Under the pieces are notes generated by a model. It was not told the origin of the DNA. It ran no database searches and worked only from the letters and a program-made list of their open reading frames with translations. Source: Jeotgalibacillus sp. S-D1 (GTDB lineage Bacteria; Bacillota; Bacilli; Bacillales; Jeotgalibacillaceae). Taken from it: a stretch of 64,000 nucleotides of DNA. The stretch is taken from NCBI RefSeq assembly GCF_004358665.1, contig NZ_SMZR01000001.1, positions 558,001 to 622,000 of the forward strand, read 5' to 3'. Positions 36,162-44,007 of the stretch are shown here, one piece after another; position 1 is the first letter of the stretch, and each line of letters opens with the position of its first letter. A program made the translations under genes and the position numbers.

Positions 36162-36866
36162 ATGAAACGTGATCCTTATCGCGATCAAGCCAATAAATCT
36201 CGTCAGGAATTAAAGACGGCTAATGAACGAACTGATACACAGGATGAGAGTGCGGGAGAAAAGTCTCGACTCGCACTGCACAGCAAGAAAAGAGACGAAA
36301 AAGCATCTCAGAAAAAACCTTTTCCTCTCATACGCGTGTTATTAGCATTGTTCGTATTGCTGCCGCTCACGGTAACCATTTTATCCATCACTTTTTTTGA
36401 TAATGAAGATAGCGTGACAAATGCCACTTTATCACGGGACAATTCAGTACAATTAGATAAGCCGGAAAGTAAAAATGCAGCAGTAAATGAAGAGAAAGAT
36501 ACCGCTGAAAAAAAACAGCAGCCTGCAAAAGAATCTGATGCTGTTGAGTTAGAAAAGGAAACAGCAAAAAAAGAGGAAGAGCCGGCAGTTGAAGCGGTAA
36601 AGCCTGTAGAGGAGCCGGTTGATGAGACACCGGTTGAAGAACCGGAAGCACCTGCTGAAGAACCTGAGGAGGAAGCTCCGCCGGCAGAAGAACCACCAGC
36701 CGAAGAAACAACTGGGTCAGGCACCCACACTGTTCAATCAAGCGAAACGTTATTCAGGATATCGGTTAATTATTATGGAAGCGGCGATTTTGTGGATCAA
36801 ATTAAGCAAATGAATGGCCTGCAGACTAATGATATCCATGAGGGCCAAGTATTAAAGATGCCGTAA
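36162..36866 (+). CDS. ypbE: LysM-domain membrane protein YpbE
   Basis: A 234-residue protein with a hydrophilic cytoplasmic N-terminus (1-53), one membrane segment (about 54-79), a long external Glu/Pro/Ala-rich linker (about 100-185, with repeated E-E-P/V-E-E-P units) and a C-terminal LysM domain (about 188-234, GTHTVQSSETLFRISVNYYG). It likely binds peptidoglycan outside the membrane; the linker may span the wall. The function is not known. The repeat-rich linker also creates long false frames on the other strand. Confidence 0.88.
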   Translation: MKRDPYRDQANKSRQELKTANERTDTQDESAGEKSRLALHSKKRDEKASQKKPFPLIRVLLALFVLLPLTVTILSITFFDNEDSVTNATLSRDNSVQLDKPESKNAAVNEEKDTAEKKQQPAKESDAVELEKETAKKEEEPAVEAVKPVEEPVDETPVEEPEAPAEEPEEEAPPAEEPPAEETTGSGTHTVQSSETLFRISVNYYGSGDFVDQIKQMNGLQTNDIHEGQVLKMP

Positions 36867-36949
36867 CCTGATTAAAAAGATCATAATTTGAAGGTATTTT
36901 CTTTTCTATGTAGAAAGGAGTATTATTACGAAACCAAGAGGTGAAGGAT

Positions 36950-37582
36950 ATGTTTGTTAAAAGTGCCATGGTACCAAATGTTAATTGTTACACAGTTCAG
37001 GCAAGTGATCCGGTTGAAAAGGTAGTTGCTATGCTGGAAGAGCATGAAATTGACGGGGTGCCTGTGTTAAATGGGAGCAAATACTCGGGAGTAATTACAC
37101 GTTATCATATTTATAAATCTTTTTTTGATTCTGGAAAGTCAAGGGAAGATTACAATGCTGCTACGACAGCGGCAGACGTAGCTACTCATCAGGAAAAGTT
37201 TTTAAAAGGTGATGAAATATTTGAGAAGACTCTTTTTGAGTTAAATGATTTCCCTTTGCTTGCTGTAGTAAACGAACAGGGTGAATTTATGGGTGCAGTC
37301 ACCCGTTATGATGTGCTGAATCAATTTCAGAGTGCCTTTGGAATGCACAAAGAAGGAATTCGTATTGCTTTCACATCGGTTGAAACTGAAGGCAGAATTT
37401 CCCGTCTTGCAGATATAATTCAACAATTTCATGAATCAGTCATTTCTCTGGTTACTTTTGATGAAACGGATAAGCTGGTTCGAAGAATAGTCCTTAAAAT
37501 TGAAAAAAGAGACAATATTGATCGTTTTCTTAAAAAACTTGAAAAATCAGGATTTCGCATATTAGATATTAAAGAAGACTGA
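36950..37582 (+). CDS. CBS-pair protein with ACT-like C-terminus (AcuB-like)
   Basis: A 210-residue soluble protein. The first CBS motif spans about 10-60 (VPNVNCYTVQASDPVEKV ... GVPVLNG ... GVITRYHIY) and the second about 75-125 (FPLLAVVNEQGEFMGAVTRYDV). The last 75 residues contain a beta-alpha-beta pattern like an ACT domain, as in AcuB. CBS pairs usually bind adenine nucleotides, so a regulatory energy-sensing role is likely; the target is unknown. ATG 36950 follows AGAGGTGAAGG; GTG 36941 is an alternative. It lies between ypbE and ypbG, where B. subtilis has other small genes, and has its own terminator. Confidence 0.75.
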   Translation: MFVKSAMVPNVNCYTVQASDPVEKVVAMLEEHEIDGVPVLNGSKYSGVITRYHIYKSFFDSGKSREDYNAATTAADVATHQEKFLKGDEIFEKTLFELNDFPLLAVVNEQGEFMGAVTRYDVLNQFQSAFGMHKEGIRIAFTSVETEGRISRLADIIQQFHESVISLVTFDETDKLVRRIVLKIEKRDNIDRFLKKLEKSGFRILDIKED

Positions 37583-37593
37583 TTACGTACATT

Positions 37594-37628
37594 CATTTCC
37601 TTTGCATGATGCAGAGGAAATGTTTTTT
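37594..37628 (+). terminator. Terminator of the CBS-domain gene
   Basis: CATTTCCT ... AGGAAATG with inner TGCA/TGCA pairing forms a nearly continuous stem, followed by six T. Confidence 0.85.
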
Positions 37629-37665
37629 AATGATGCGGTCTTATGCTGTCATGATGGAGGAAAAA

Positions 37666-38427
37666 ATGAAGCATTTATATATTTTACTTACTTTAGGGAT
37701 CGGTACATGTTCCTGGATGTTAAAAAGAGCTTTCGAAAACAATCTTGTAGAAAACAGCATTCCCTTATTACAAGATGCAGCAGGTAAAGAACGCACCATT
37801 TTTTTTATTTCCGATATTCATCGCAGAAAAATTTCTTATAAATGGATAAAAACGATACCGCCATGTGATCTTGTCATTATTGGAGGGGACATCATGGAAA
37901 AAGGAGTCCCTTTCTCCAGAGTTGAGGACAATCTTAAATGCCTGCAGGAAATCGGGCCTCTTATTTTTGTTTACGGCAACAATGATGAAGAAATAGAAAG
38001 AGAACGACTGTCTGATCTGTTGCACAAAAATAATGTATTAATCCTGGAAAATAGTTCTGTCAAATGGCATTTCAACGATGGCGGATTCATATGGATTTCA
38101 GGTTTAGGCGACATTAGTTATGAAAAGGATGATCTCGTCCAGGCTTTAAAAGGAATACCTGAACACGAAAAAAAAATCCTGGTTAGTCATGATCCAAGTG
38201 TTATTAACCAACTGAATGCACAATTACCAACGATTGATTTAATCCTAAGCGGCCACACGCATGGCGGACAAATAAGAATTTTTGGTTTTGGACCATATCA
38301 ATTAGGAGGGGTTTCCTCCTTCAATTCAACAGTCCATTTAATCAGCAATGGCTATGGAACCACATTTCTTCCCTTCAGACTCGGCGCGAAATCCGAAGCA
38401 AATTATATTACCTTAACTGGGAATTAG
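37666..38427 (+). CDS. ypbG: Metallophosphoesterase YpbG
   Basis: A 253-residue calcineurin-like phosphoesterase with a hydrophobic N-terminal segment (about 3-20). Metal-site motifs are Asp50-x-His52 (FFISDIHRRK), Gly-Asp75 (GGDIMEKG), G-N-N-D at 104-107 (usual form GNHD), SHDP and GHTHGG. The replacement of the GNHD His by Asn is notable and may alter activity. ATG 37666 has GGAGG 7 nt upstream; the longer frame from 37606 overlaps a terminator. It resembles the YpbG/YkuE branch acting near the membrane; the substrate is unknown. Confidence 0.85.
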   Translation: MKHLYILLTLGIGTCSWMLKRAFENNLVENSIPLLQDAAGKERTIFFISDIHRRKISYKWIKTIPPCDLVIIGGDIMEKGVPFSRVEDNLKCLQEIGPLIFVYGNNDEEIERERLSDLLHKNNVLILENSSVKWHFNDGGFIWISGLGDISYEKDDLVQALKGIPEHEKKILVSHDPSVINQLNAQLPTIDLILSGHTHGGQIRIFGFGPYQLGGVSSFNSTVHLISNGYGTTFLPFRLGAKSEANYITLTGN

Positions 38428-38446
38428 GCAGCAGTCATAGAGGTTA

Positions 38447-38465
38447 TTGTATAAAACCTATACAA
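38447..38465. promoter_or_regulatory. Palindromic operator candidate upstream of the MerR/B12 regulator
   Basis: TTGTATA-N5-TATACAA is a perfect inverted repeat ending 2 nt before the -35 hexamer. A related half-site TTACACAA (38469-38476) overlaps the -35. This layout suits autorepression by the downstream MerR-type protein. Confidence 0.6.
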
Positions 38466-38467
38466 AG

Positions 38468-38496
38468 TTTACACAATCTCTTTTGAGGACTATAAT
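38468..38496 (+). promoter_or_regulatory. Sigma-A promoter of the MerR/B12 regulator
   Basis: -35 TTTACA (38468-38473), a 17-nt spacer and -10 TATAAT (38491-38496) lie 37 nt before the start codon. Confidence 0.75.
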
Positions 38497-38533
38497 TTGT
38501 TCAAGGCACTTGAGTTTCAGGGGGGCAATTTGG

Positions 38534-39424
38534 ATGAACAAAGAGGAAGGCAAATATAATATTAAAGCTGTCTCCACTATGCTTGGTATTCAGCCCGGCA
38601 CCATGAGAGCGTGGGAGAGAAGATATAATGTTATTGCTCCTGTCCGGAATGAATCCGGACACCGGCTGTATACCGACAGGCAAGTAAGGCAGCTAAAATG
38701 GCTCGTCGGTAAAATTAATGCCGGTTTTACAATAAGCCAGGCTGTGGCGCTGATGGATCAGGAGGATATCGCTGAACAAGAAGATTCCAAGGATAGAATA
38801 TCTTCCTTTCAGGATGATCTGATTGATTGCCTGCTTCAATTTGATGAGAATAAGGCACATGATTTAATTAATCAGGCGTTTTCAATATATACAATTGATA
38901 AAGTTTTAATTGATATTTTAGGAACGGTTTTGATTCGCATCGGCTATCTGTGGGAAAAAGGTCAAATTACGACTGCACATGAGCATTTCGCTACCTCAGT
39001 TTTACGTTCTAGAATAGGTATTTTAATGCATTCTTTCCCTCATAACGGTATTTTGCCTAAAGTAGTAGCGGTTTGTGCTCCCGGAGAATGGCATGAGTTG
39101 GGATTATTGATTTTTACTCTTTACGTAAGAAGGAAAGGCTATGAAGTGATCTATTTGGGTACAAGCATTAAAGAAGGAGATATTAATGTAGTACTTGACA
39201 CAGTCGATCCGAAATTTTTATTTCTATCCTGCACAATGATTGAAAACCTTCCAAAGGTATTAAACTTAATTGATGAGCTAAAAACAGAACACTCGAATCT
39301 TTCCATAGGAATCGGAGGATTTGCTATTGACCAGATGACTTCAGCAGAACAAAAAAATTATCTGGAGCATTTAGTCGGGCAGTCAAGGGAAGATTGGGAA
39401 AATTGGCTTGCTGCCCAAATGTAA
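38534..39424 (+). CDS. MerR-type regulator with B12-binding photosensor domain (CarH/LitR-like)
   Basis: A 296-residue one-component regulator. The N-terminus (about 8-75) is a MerR winged helix with MRAWERRYNVIAPVRNESGHRLY. The C-terminal half (about 90-296) is a cobalamin domain: Trp140-x9-Glu150-His151 in the cap helices and Glu185-x-His187-x-x-Gly190, which supplies the lower-axial histidine, then GIGGFAI. In CarH/LitR these residues bind adenosylcobalamin, and light releases DNA. A full motif set implies real B12 binding. ATG 38534 has AGGGGGG upstream. A palindrome and promoter lie directly before it. No photolyase or carotenoid gene is adjacent, so its targets beyond itself are unknown. 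Confidence 0.85.
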   Translation: MNKEEGKYNIKAVSTMLGIQPGTMRAWERRYNVIAPVRNESGHRLYTDRQVRQLKWLVGKINAGFTISQAVALMDQEDIAEQEDSKDRISSFQDDLIDCLLQFDENKAHDLINQAFSIYTIDKVLIDILGTVLIRIGYLWEKGQITTAHEHFATSVLRSRIGILMHSFPHNGILPKVVAVCAPGEWHELGLLIFTLYVRRKGYEVIYLGTSIKEGDINVVLDTVDPKFLFLSCTMIENLPKVLNLIDELKTEHSNLSIGIGGFAIDQMTSAEQKNYLEHLVGQSREDWENWLAAQM

Positions 39425-39428
39425 AGGA

Positions 39429-39462
39429 AACTCGCTTACACTCGATGTAAGCGAGTTTTTTT
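39429..39462 (+). terminator. Terminator of the MerR/B12 regulator
   Basis: A perfect 12-bp stem AACTCGCTTACA / TGTAAGCGAGTT with a 5-nt loop and a T-run. Confidence 0.9.
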
Positions 39463-39613
39463 AATAGTTAAACATTTTGATAACGCTTTCATTAAGATCT
39501 TTTTAATGTGTTTTCGTCTTTCAAATCCCTGTTAAAACGTGTATACTATTTCATGAAAGACGGAGGTTTCCGTTCAAGCATACAATGCGTTCTAATAATT
39601 GGGAGGTTAACAA

Positions 39614-40891
39614 ATGGTAACCGAAAAAGGGTCAACTCATTCTTCCGAGCAGACTACATATGATGTTCTAAAATCAACTCAAACTGTCATACACCAAGCC
39701 TTAGATAAATTAGGTTATACAGAAGAAGTGTATGAATTATTAAAAGAGCCAATTCGAATGATGACCGTAAAAATACCTGTACGAATGGATAATGGGAAAA
39801 TTAAGATATTTACAGGATTCAGAGCTCAGCATAATGATGCTGTTGGTCCAACAAAGGGTGGAATTCGGTTTCATCCAAATGTAACAGAAAAAGAAGTGAA
39901 AGCATTGTCTATATGGATGAGCCTGAAATGCGGAATTGTCGACCTCCCGTATGGAGGGGGCAAGGGCGGCATTATATGTGACCCAAGAGAAATGTCTTTT
40001 CGGGAACTTGAAACCTTGAGCAGAGGATATGTCAGGGCTATAAGCCAGATTGTTGGCCCGAACAAAGATATTCCTGCACCGGATGTATTTACAAATTCTC
40101 AAATTATGGCCTGGATGATGGATGAATACAGCAGAATAGATGAATTTAATTCTCCTGGTTTTATTACAGGTAAACCACTTGTTCTGGGCGGTTCACATGG
40201 AAGGGAATCCGCTACTGCCAAAGGAGTAACGATCTGTATTCGTGAAGCCGCAAAAAAACGCGGTATTTCGATTCAGGGTGCCCGGGTGATCGTGCAGGGA
40301 TTTGGAAATGCAGGAAGCTTTCTGGCTAAGTTTATGCATGATGCGGGAGCAAAAGTAATCGGCATATCAGATGCTTACGGTGCGTTACACGACCCTGATG
40401 GATTAGACATAGACTATCTGTTGGATCGCAGGGACAGCTTTGGCACGGTCACAAAGCTTTTTAATTCTTCGTTGTCAAATAGTGAGCTGCTTGAGCTTGA
40501 TTGCGATATTTTAGTGCCTGCAGCAATTGAAAATCAAATCAGAGAAGATAATGCTCATAAAATAAAAGCCAGTATAGTGGTAGAAGCAGCAAATGGCCCG
40601 ACTACCCTTGAAGCAACAAAAATTCTAACTGAACGCGGTATTCTGCTTGTACCGGACGTACTGGCTTCAGCTGGAGGAGTGACCGTTTCTTACTTTGAAT
40701 GGGTCCAAAACAACCAGGGCTATTATTGGACTGAAGAAGAAGTAGAGGAAAAGTTAGAAAACGTCATGGTGCGCTCATTTGATTCAATCTACCAGACTTC
40801 TCAATCCAGAAAAGTTGATATGAGACTGGCCTCCTATATGGTAGGTGTAAGAAAAATGGCAGAAGCAAGCAGGTTCAGAGGATGGATCTAA
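39614..40891 (+). CDS. gudB: NAD-dependent glutamate dehydrogenase
   Basis: Catabolic enzyme converting glutamate to 2-oxoglutarate and ammonium. The 425-residue protein has substrate-site residues in RAQHNDAVGPTKGGIRFHP, the catalytic lysine in the LPYGGGKGGI region, KDIPAPDVFTN, and the Rossmann motif GFGNAGS near 230-235. The segment NVTEKEVKALSIWM lacks the three-residue duplication that inactivates GudB in B. subtilis 168, so the enzyme should be active. Synteny with ypdA supports gudB over rocG. GGGAGG lies 8 nt before ATG 39614. Confidence 0.93.
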   Translation: MVTEKGSTHSSEQTTYDVLKSTQTVIHQALDKLGYTEEVYELLKEPIRMMTVKIPVRMDNGKIKIFTGFRAQHNDAVGPTKGGIRFHPNVTEKEVKALSIWMSLKCGIVDLPYGGGKGGIICDPREMSFRELETLSRGYVRAISQIVGPNKDIPAPDVFTNSQIMAWMMDEYSRIDEFNSPGFITGKPLVLGGSHGRESATAKGVTICIREAAKKRGISIQGARVIVQGFGNAGSFLAKFMHDAGAKVIGISDAYGALHDPDGLDIDYLLDRRDSFGTVTKLFNSSLSNSELLELDCDILVPAAIENQIREDNAHKIKASIVVEAANGPTTLEATKILTERGILLVPDVLASAGGVTVSYFEWVQNNQGYYWTEEEVEEKLENVMVRSFDSIYQTSQSRKVDMRLASYMVGVRKMAEASRFRGWI

Positions 40892-40940
40892 GTTGAAGAA
40901 GGAAAAATAACAAGAACTCTTTCGTTGAAAAGAAAGTTCG

Positions 40941-40973
40941 AATCCCCTATCATATAAAAGATAGGGGATTTTT
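40941..40973 (+). terminator. Terminator of gudB
   Basis: A 10-bp stem AATCCCCTAT / ATAGGGGATT with a 10-nt loop and a short T-run. Confidence 0.82.
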
Positions 40974-41010
40974 CCTCGTAATGAACGCAGTGGGCAGGAG
41001 TGATACCTAA

Positions 41011-41988
41011 ATGAAACATGAGAAAGTGATTATTGTAGGGGGCGGTCCCTGCGGTTTATCAGCTGCTATTGCTTTAAGAAACGAAGGCATTGATGCTCTG
41101 ATAGTAGAAAAGGGAAATATCGTTAATACGATTTATCATTATCCTACTCATCAAACTTTTTTTTCTTCCAGCGAAAAGCTGTCAATTGGGGAAGTTCCCT
41201 TTATTATCGAAGAACATAAGCCAAAAAGAAATCAGGCGCTTGTGTATTATCGTGAGGTTGCAAAACGAATGGATCTTCGTATAAACCGATTTGAAGAAGT
41301 GCTGTCAATTAAACCATCAACTAACTATTTTAATGTTCACACATCACAGGATACGTATACAGCCGAAAAAATTGTGATTGCCACAGGCTATTATGACCAT
41401 CCGAACTCACTGGACATTCCTGGTGATCAGTTGCCGAAAGTCTTTCACTATTTTAAAGAAGCTCATCCTTTTTTTGACACGGATGTGGCCATTATCGGCG
41501 GTAAAAACTCGGCGGTTGATGCAGCAATTGAATTGCAAAAAGCAGGGGCGAGGGTGAACGTTTTCTACAGGGGTTCTGAATATTCCCCAAGTATTAAACC
41601 ATGGATTCTTCCTCAATTTGAGGGACTTGTAAAAAGCGGGGATGTAACCATTCATTTCGATTCAATGGTGACAAAAATTGAAGAGGAAAAGCTCGAATAT
41701 ATTCAAAAAGGAAAAACCTCTTCAATAAAAAATGACTTTGTATTCGCTATGATCGGCTACCATCCTGATCATCACTTTTTAAAAAACATGGGGGTCCTAA
41801 TTGATGAAGAATCAGGGCGGCCATTATATCACCCGGACACGATGGAAACAAATGTTGAAGGAATATATATTGCCGGAGTAATTGCGGCAGGTAATAATGC
41901 AAATGAAATCTTTATAGAAAACGGCCGTTTTCATGGAAAACAAATCGCACAATCGATTGTTTCCAAAAGCAACAAACCATTACGATAA
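41011..41988 (+). CDS. ypdA: YpdA-type flavoprotein (bacillithiol disulfide reductase)
   Basis: A 325-residue FAD/NAD(P)H two-Rossmann protein. The N-terminal FAD motif is IVGGGPCGLSAAIAL (about 8-22), where the Cys in GGPCG is the family hallmark and likely redox residue. A second dinucleotide motif, IIGGKNSAVDAAIELQ, is near 162-177, and the C-terminal TNVEGIYIAGV is typical. YpdA (Bdr) reduces bacillithiol disulfide in Bacillaceae and Staphylococcus. It lies after gudB as in B. subtilis and ends at a bidirectional terminator. Confidence 0.93.
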   Translation: MKHEKVIIVGGGPCGLSAAIALRNEGIDALIVEKGNIVNTIYHYPTHQTFFSSSEKLSIGEVPFIIEEHKPKRNQALVYYREVAKRMDLRINRFEEVLSIKPSTNYFNVHTSQDTYTAEKIVIATGYYDHPNSLDIPGDQLPKVFHYFKEAHPFFDTDVAIIGGKNSAVDAAIELQKAGARVNVFYRGSEYSPSIKPWILPQFEGLVKSGDVTIHFDSMVTKIEEEKLEYIQKGKTSSIKNDFVFAMIGYHPDHHFLKNMGVLIDEESGRPLYHPDTMETNVEGIYIAGVIAAGNNANEIFIENGRFHGKQIAQSIVSKSNKPLR

Positions 41989-42072
41989 TAAGGTGTTCAA
42001 AAGGTCTACAAATGGGAACGGTTATCTTATGATTTCAGGCCAGTTCAGCTAAAAAGAGACTGAGAAAAAGTC

Positions 42073-42120
42073 AAAAAGATGCCCTGACGAAGTTATGTTC
42101 GTCAGGGCATCTTTTTTTTT
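42073..42120. terminator. Bidirectional terminator between ypdA and ansA
   Basis: An 18-19-bp perfect stem around AGATGCCCTGACGAA with a 6-nt loop; A-run on the left and a run of ten T on the right. Confidence 0.92.
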
Positions 42121-42156
42121 GCAAATTAAGCGGTTTACGGTTTTTGCCGAATCATC

Positions 42157-43131
42157 CTATTTAAACATATTAGAGATATATGTATGATCTGTGGACTGCG
42201 CAAGACCGATCATTAATTTTATTCTGGCTTTTTGACCGTTTAATCCATTTGAAAAGATAACCCCTAATTCTTTAAGGTTCCGGCCGCCTCCTTCATAGCC
42301 ATATATGTCCTGAGCAATGCCGTTGAAGCATCTTGACACCAGCACAACAGGTATATTGTTTTGGATTAAATGCCTGATGCCTTCCACTGTCCCCGGGGGA
42401 AGATTCCCCTGCCCAAGAGCTTCAACCACAACTCCATCAAAATCCAATTCCGGCAAGCTGGAAAAAAGCCTTGAGTCCATTCCTGCGTATGATTTCAAAA
42501 TAGCCACTTTTTTGTTGGTTTCTGTTAATGTGTATTTCAAATCAAGCTTTGGTGTATGGTGAAACATAACACCGCCTTTTGTGACAATCCCTATGGGTCC
42601 ATATTGCGGACTTTGAAATGTGGATACGTTGCTTGCGTGTGTCTTGGTTACGTTGACAGCAGTATGAATTTCATCATTGAGTACAACCAGCACTCCTTTT
42701 CCGTAGGCTTCATCACAGCAGGCAACGCGCACTGAACTGATTAAATTATAAAGTCCGTCAGAACCAATCTCATTAGAAGATCTCATAGCCCCGGTCAGCA
42801 CAATCGGAATAGACAGTCTCACTGTCAAGTCAAGAAAATAAGCTGTTTCTTCCAGGGTGTCTGTGCCGTGTGTTATCACCACGCCATCAATTCCTGATTC
42901 TAAATAATACTTTTCAATTAATCGTTTAATTTCAAGCATGTGTTCAGGAGTGATATGCGGTGATGGCAACGTAAAAGGAGCTTCCACCAAAAGTTTGGCG
43001 TAATCGTTCATGGCAGATGTTTGAGATACCATAGGATTCTCCCCGGTGGGCGATACTGCGCCGCTATTTTGATCCTGTGCCATTGAGATTGTTCCGCCAG
43101 TATGAATAAGTAGAATTTGTTTTTTTGACAT
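42157..43131 (-). CDS. ansA: L-asparaginase
   Basis: Hydrolyses asparagine to aspartate and ammonia. The 324-residue protein has both asparaginase signatures: IHTGGTISM with nucleophile Thr11, and ITHGTDTLEET with Thr89-Asp90. Further conserved stretches are TGAMRSSNEIGSDG and EALGQGNLPPG. No signal peptide is seen, so it is cytoplasmic. The start at 43131 has GGCGGGAAGC upstream. It is a single gene read against both neighbours, between ypdA and prsW. The symbol is by family; no ansB is adjacent. Confidence 0.9.
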   Translation of the reverse strand: MSKKQILLIHTGGTISMAQDQNSGAVSPTGENPMVSQTSAMNDYAKLLVEAPFTLPSPHITPEHMLEIKRLIEKYYLESGIDGVVITHGTDTLEETAYFLDLTVRLSIPIVLTGAMRSSNEIGSDGLYNLISSVRVACCDEAYGKGVLVVLNDEIHTAVNVTKTHASNVSTFQSPQYGPIGIVTKGGVMFHHTPKLDLKYTLTETNKKVAILKSYAGMDSRLFSSLPELDFDGVVVEALGQGNLPPGTVEGIRHLIQNNIPVVLVSRCFNGIAQDIYGYEGGGRNLKELGVIFSNGLNGQKARIKLMIGLAQSTDHTYISNMFK

Positions 43132-43218
43132 TTGCTTCCCGCCTTTACACGATTGACTATATTAAACATTGCCTTTACATGATACGATGAGAAAAACAGA
43201 TTGAAAAGAGGCACTTTT

Positions 43219-43896
43219 ATGCTTGCTATCATCTCAGCAGCGATAGCTCCTGGACTGGCTCTTTTAAGTTATTTTTATTTGAGGGATCAATATGACACCG
43301 AACCCATTAGAACAGTCTTTCGAGCTTTCCTCCTAGGATTAGCCATTACCTTCCCAATTATGTTCGTGCAATATGTTCTTGAAGCAGAGCAGGTTTTTTC
43401 AACACCTTTTTTTCGTTCATTAATTTCCTATGGACTGCTTGAGGAATTTTTTAAATGGTTTATTTTGTACTTTTTCATTTTTCATTTAGTAGAATTTGAT
43501 GAGCCATATGATGGTATTGTTTACGGCGCAGCGGTTTCTCTGGGATTTGCCACATTCGAAAATGTTCTGTTTATAGCGGTGAATGGACTAGGATCTGCAT
43601 TTGGCCGCGCATTGTTGCCGGTCTCCAGTCATGCACTGTTCGGAGTCGTAATGGGGTACTATGTCGGAAAAGCAAAGTTTTCTCCATCCCTGACCAGAAA
43701 GAATCTATTGCTGTTATCATTGGCTGTCCCTGTGATCTTGCACGGATTATACGATTTCATTTTATTAAGCTTCAGCAACTGGATTTATTTTATCATTCCT
43801 TTTATGACGTTTTTGTGGTGGCTCGGACTATGGAAAGTAAAAAAAGCTCATACCTTAACAGATCTTCATCATAAAAGACTTAATCCAAAAAGCTAG
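43219..43896 (+). CDS. prsW: Site-1 intramembrane protease PrsW
   Basis: Membrane protease that makes the first cut in anti-sigma-W (RsiW) during envelope stress in B. subtilis. The 225-residue protein has about seven helices and the conserved residues Glu75-Glu76-x-x-Lys79 (LLEEFFKW), Glu114 (FATFEN), His138 (SSHALFG) and His175 (HGLYD). ATG 43219 follows AAGAGG; a TTG at 43201 is less likely. The terminator stem begins at its stop codon. Whether it acts on RsiW or another anti-sigma factor here is not shown by the window. Confidence 0.93.
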   Translation: MLAIISAAIAPGLALLSYFYLRDQYDTEPIRTVFRAFLLGLAITFPIMFVQYVLEAEQVFSTPFFRSLISYGLLEEFFKWFILYFFIFHLVEFDEPYDGIVYGAAVSLGFATFENVLFIAVNGLGSAFGRALLPVSSHALFGVVMGYYVGKAKFSPSLTRKNLLLLSLAVPVILHGLYDFILLSFSNWIYFIIPFMTFLWWLGLWKVKKAHTLTDLHHKRLNPKS

Positions 43897-43936
43897 CTCC
43901 ATTTCGTATAGAAATGAAGCTAGCTTTTTGGTTTTT
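43885..43936 (+). terminator. Terminator of prsW
   Basis: A 14-bp stem CCAAAAAGCTAGCT / AGCTAGCTTTTTGG with extra inner pairing, followed by five T. The left arm contains the prsW stop codon. Confidence 0.85.
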
Positions 43937-43938
43937 AT

Positions 43939-43968
43939 GTATAGCTTACTACCAATTCGTTCAAACTA
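43939..43968 (+). promoter_or_regulatory. Candidate sigma-G promoter of sleB-ypeB
   Basis: GTATA (43939-43943), 18 nt, then CAAACTA (43962-43968) is one mismatch from the sigma-G pattern GNATR-N18-CATNNTA. It lies about 40 nt before sleB, a known sigma-G target. Confidence 0.42.
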
Positions 43969-44007
43969 ACTTCGATTGATTTCAGTTAAGAACGGAGGCA
44001 AATAATT

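Noticed and set aside
36308-36730. Minus-strand Ser/Gly-rich frame opposite ypbE
   Set aside because: A shadow of the Glu/Pro repeat linker of YpbE, caused by codon complementarity.
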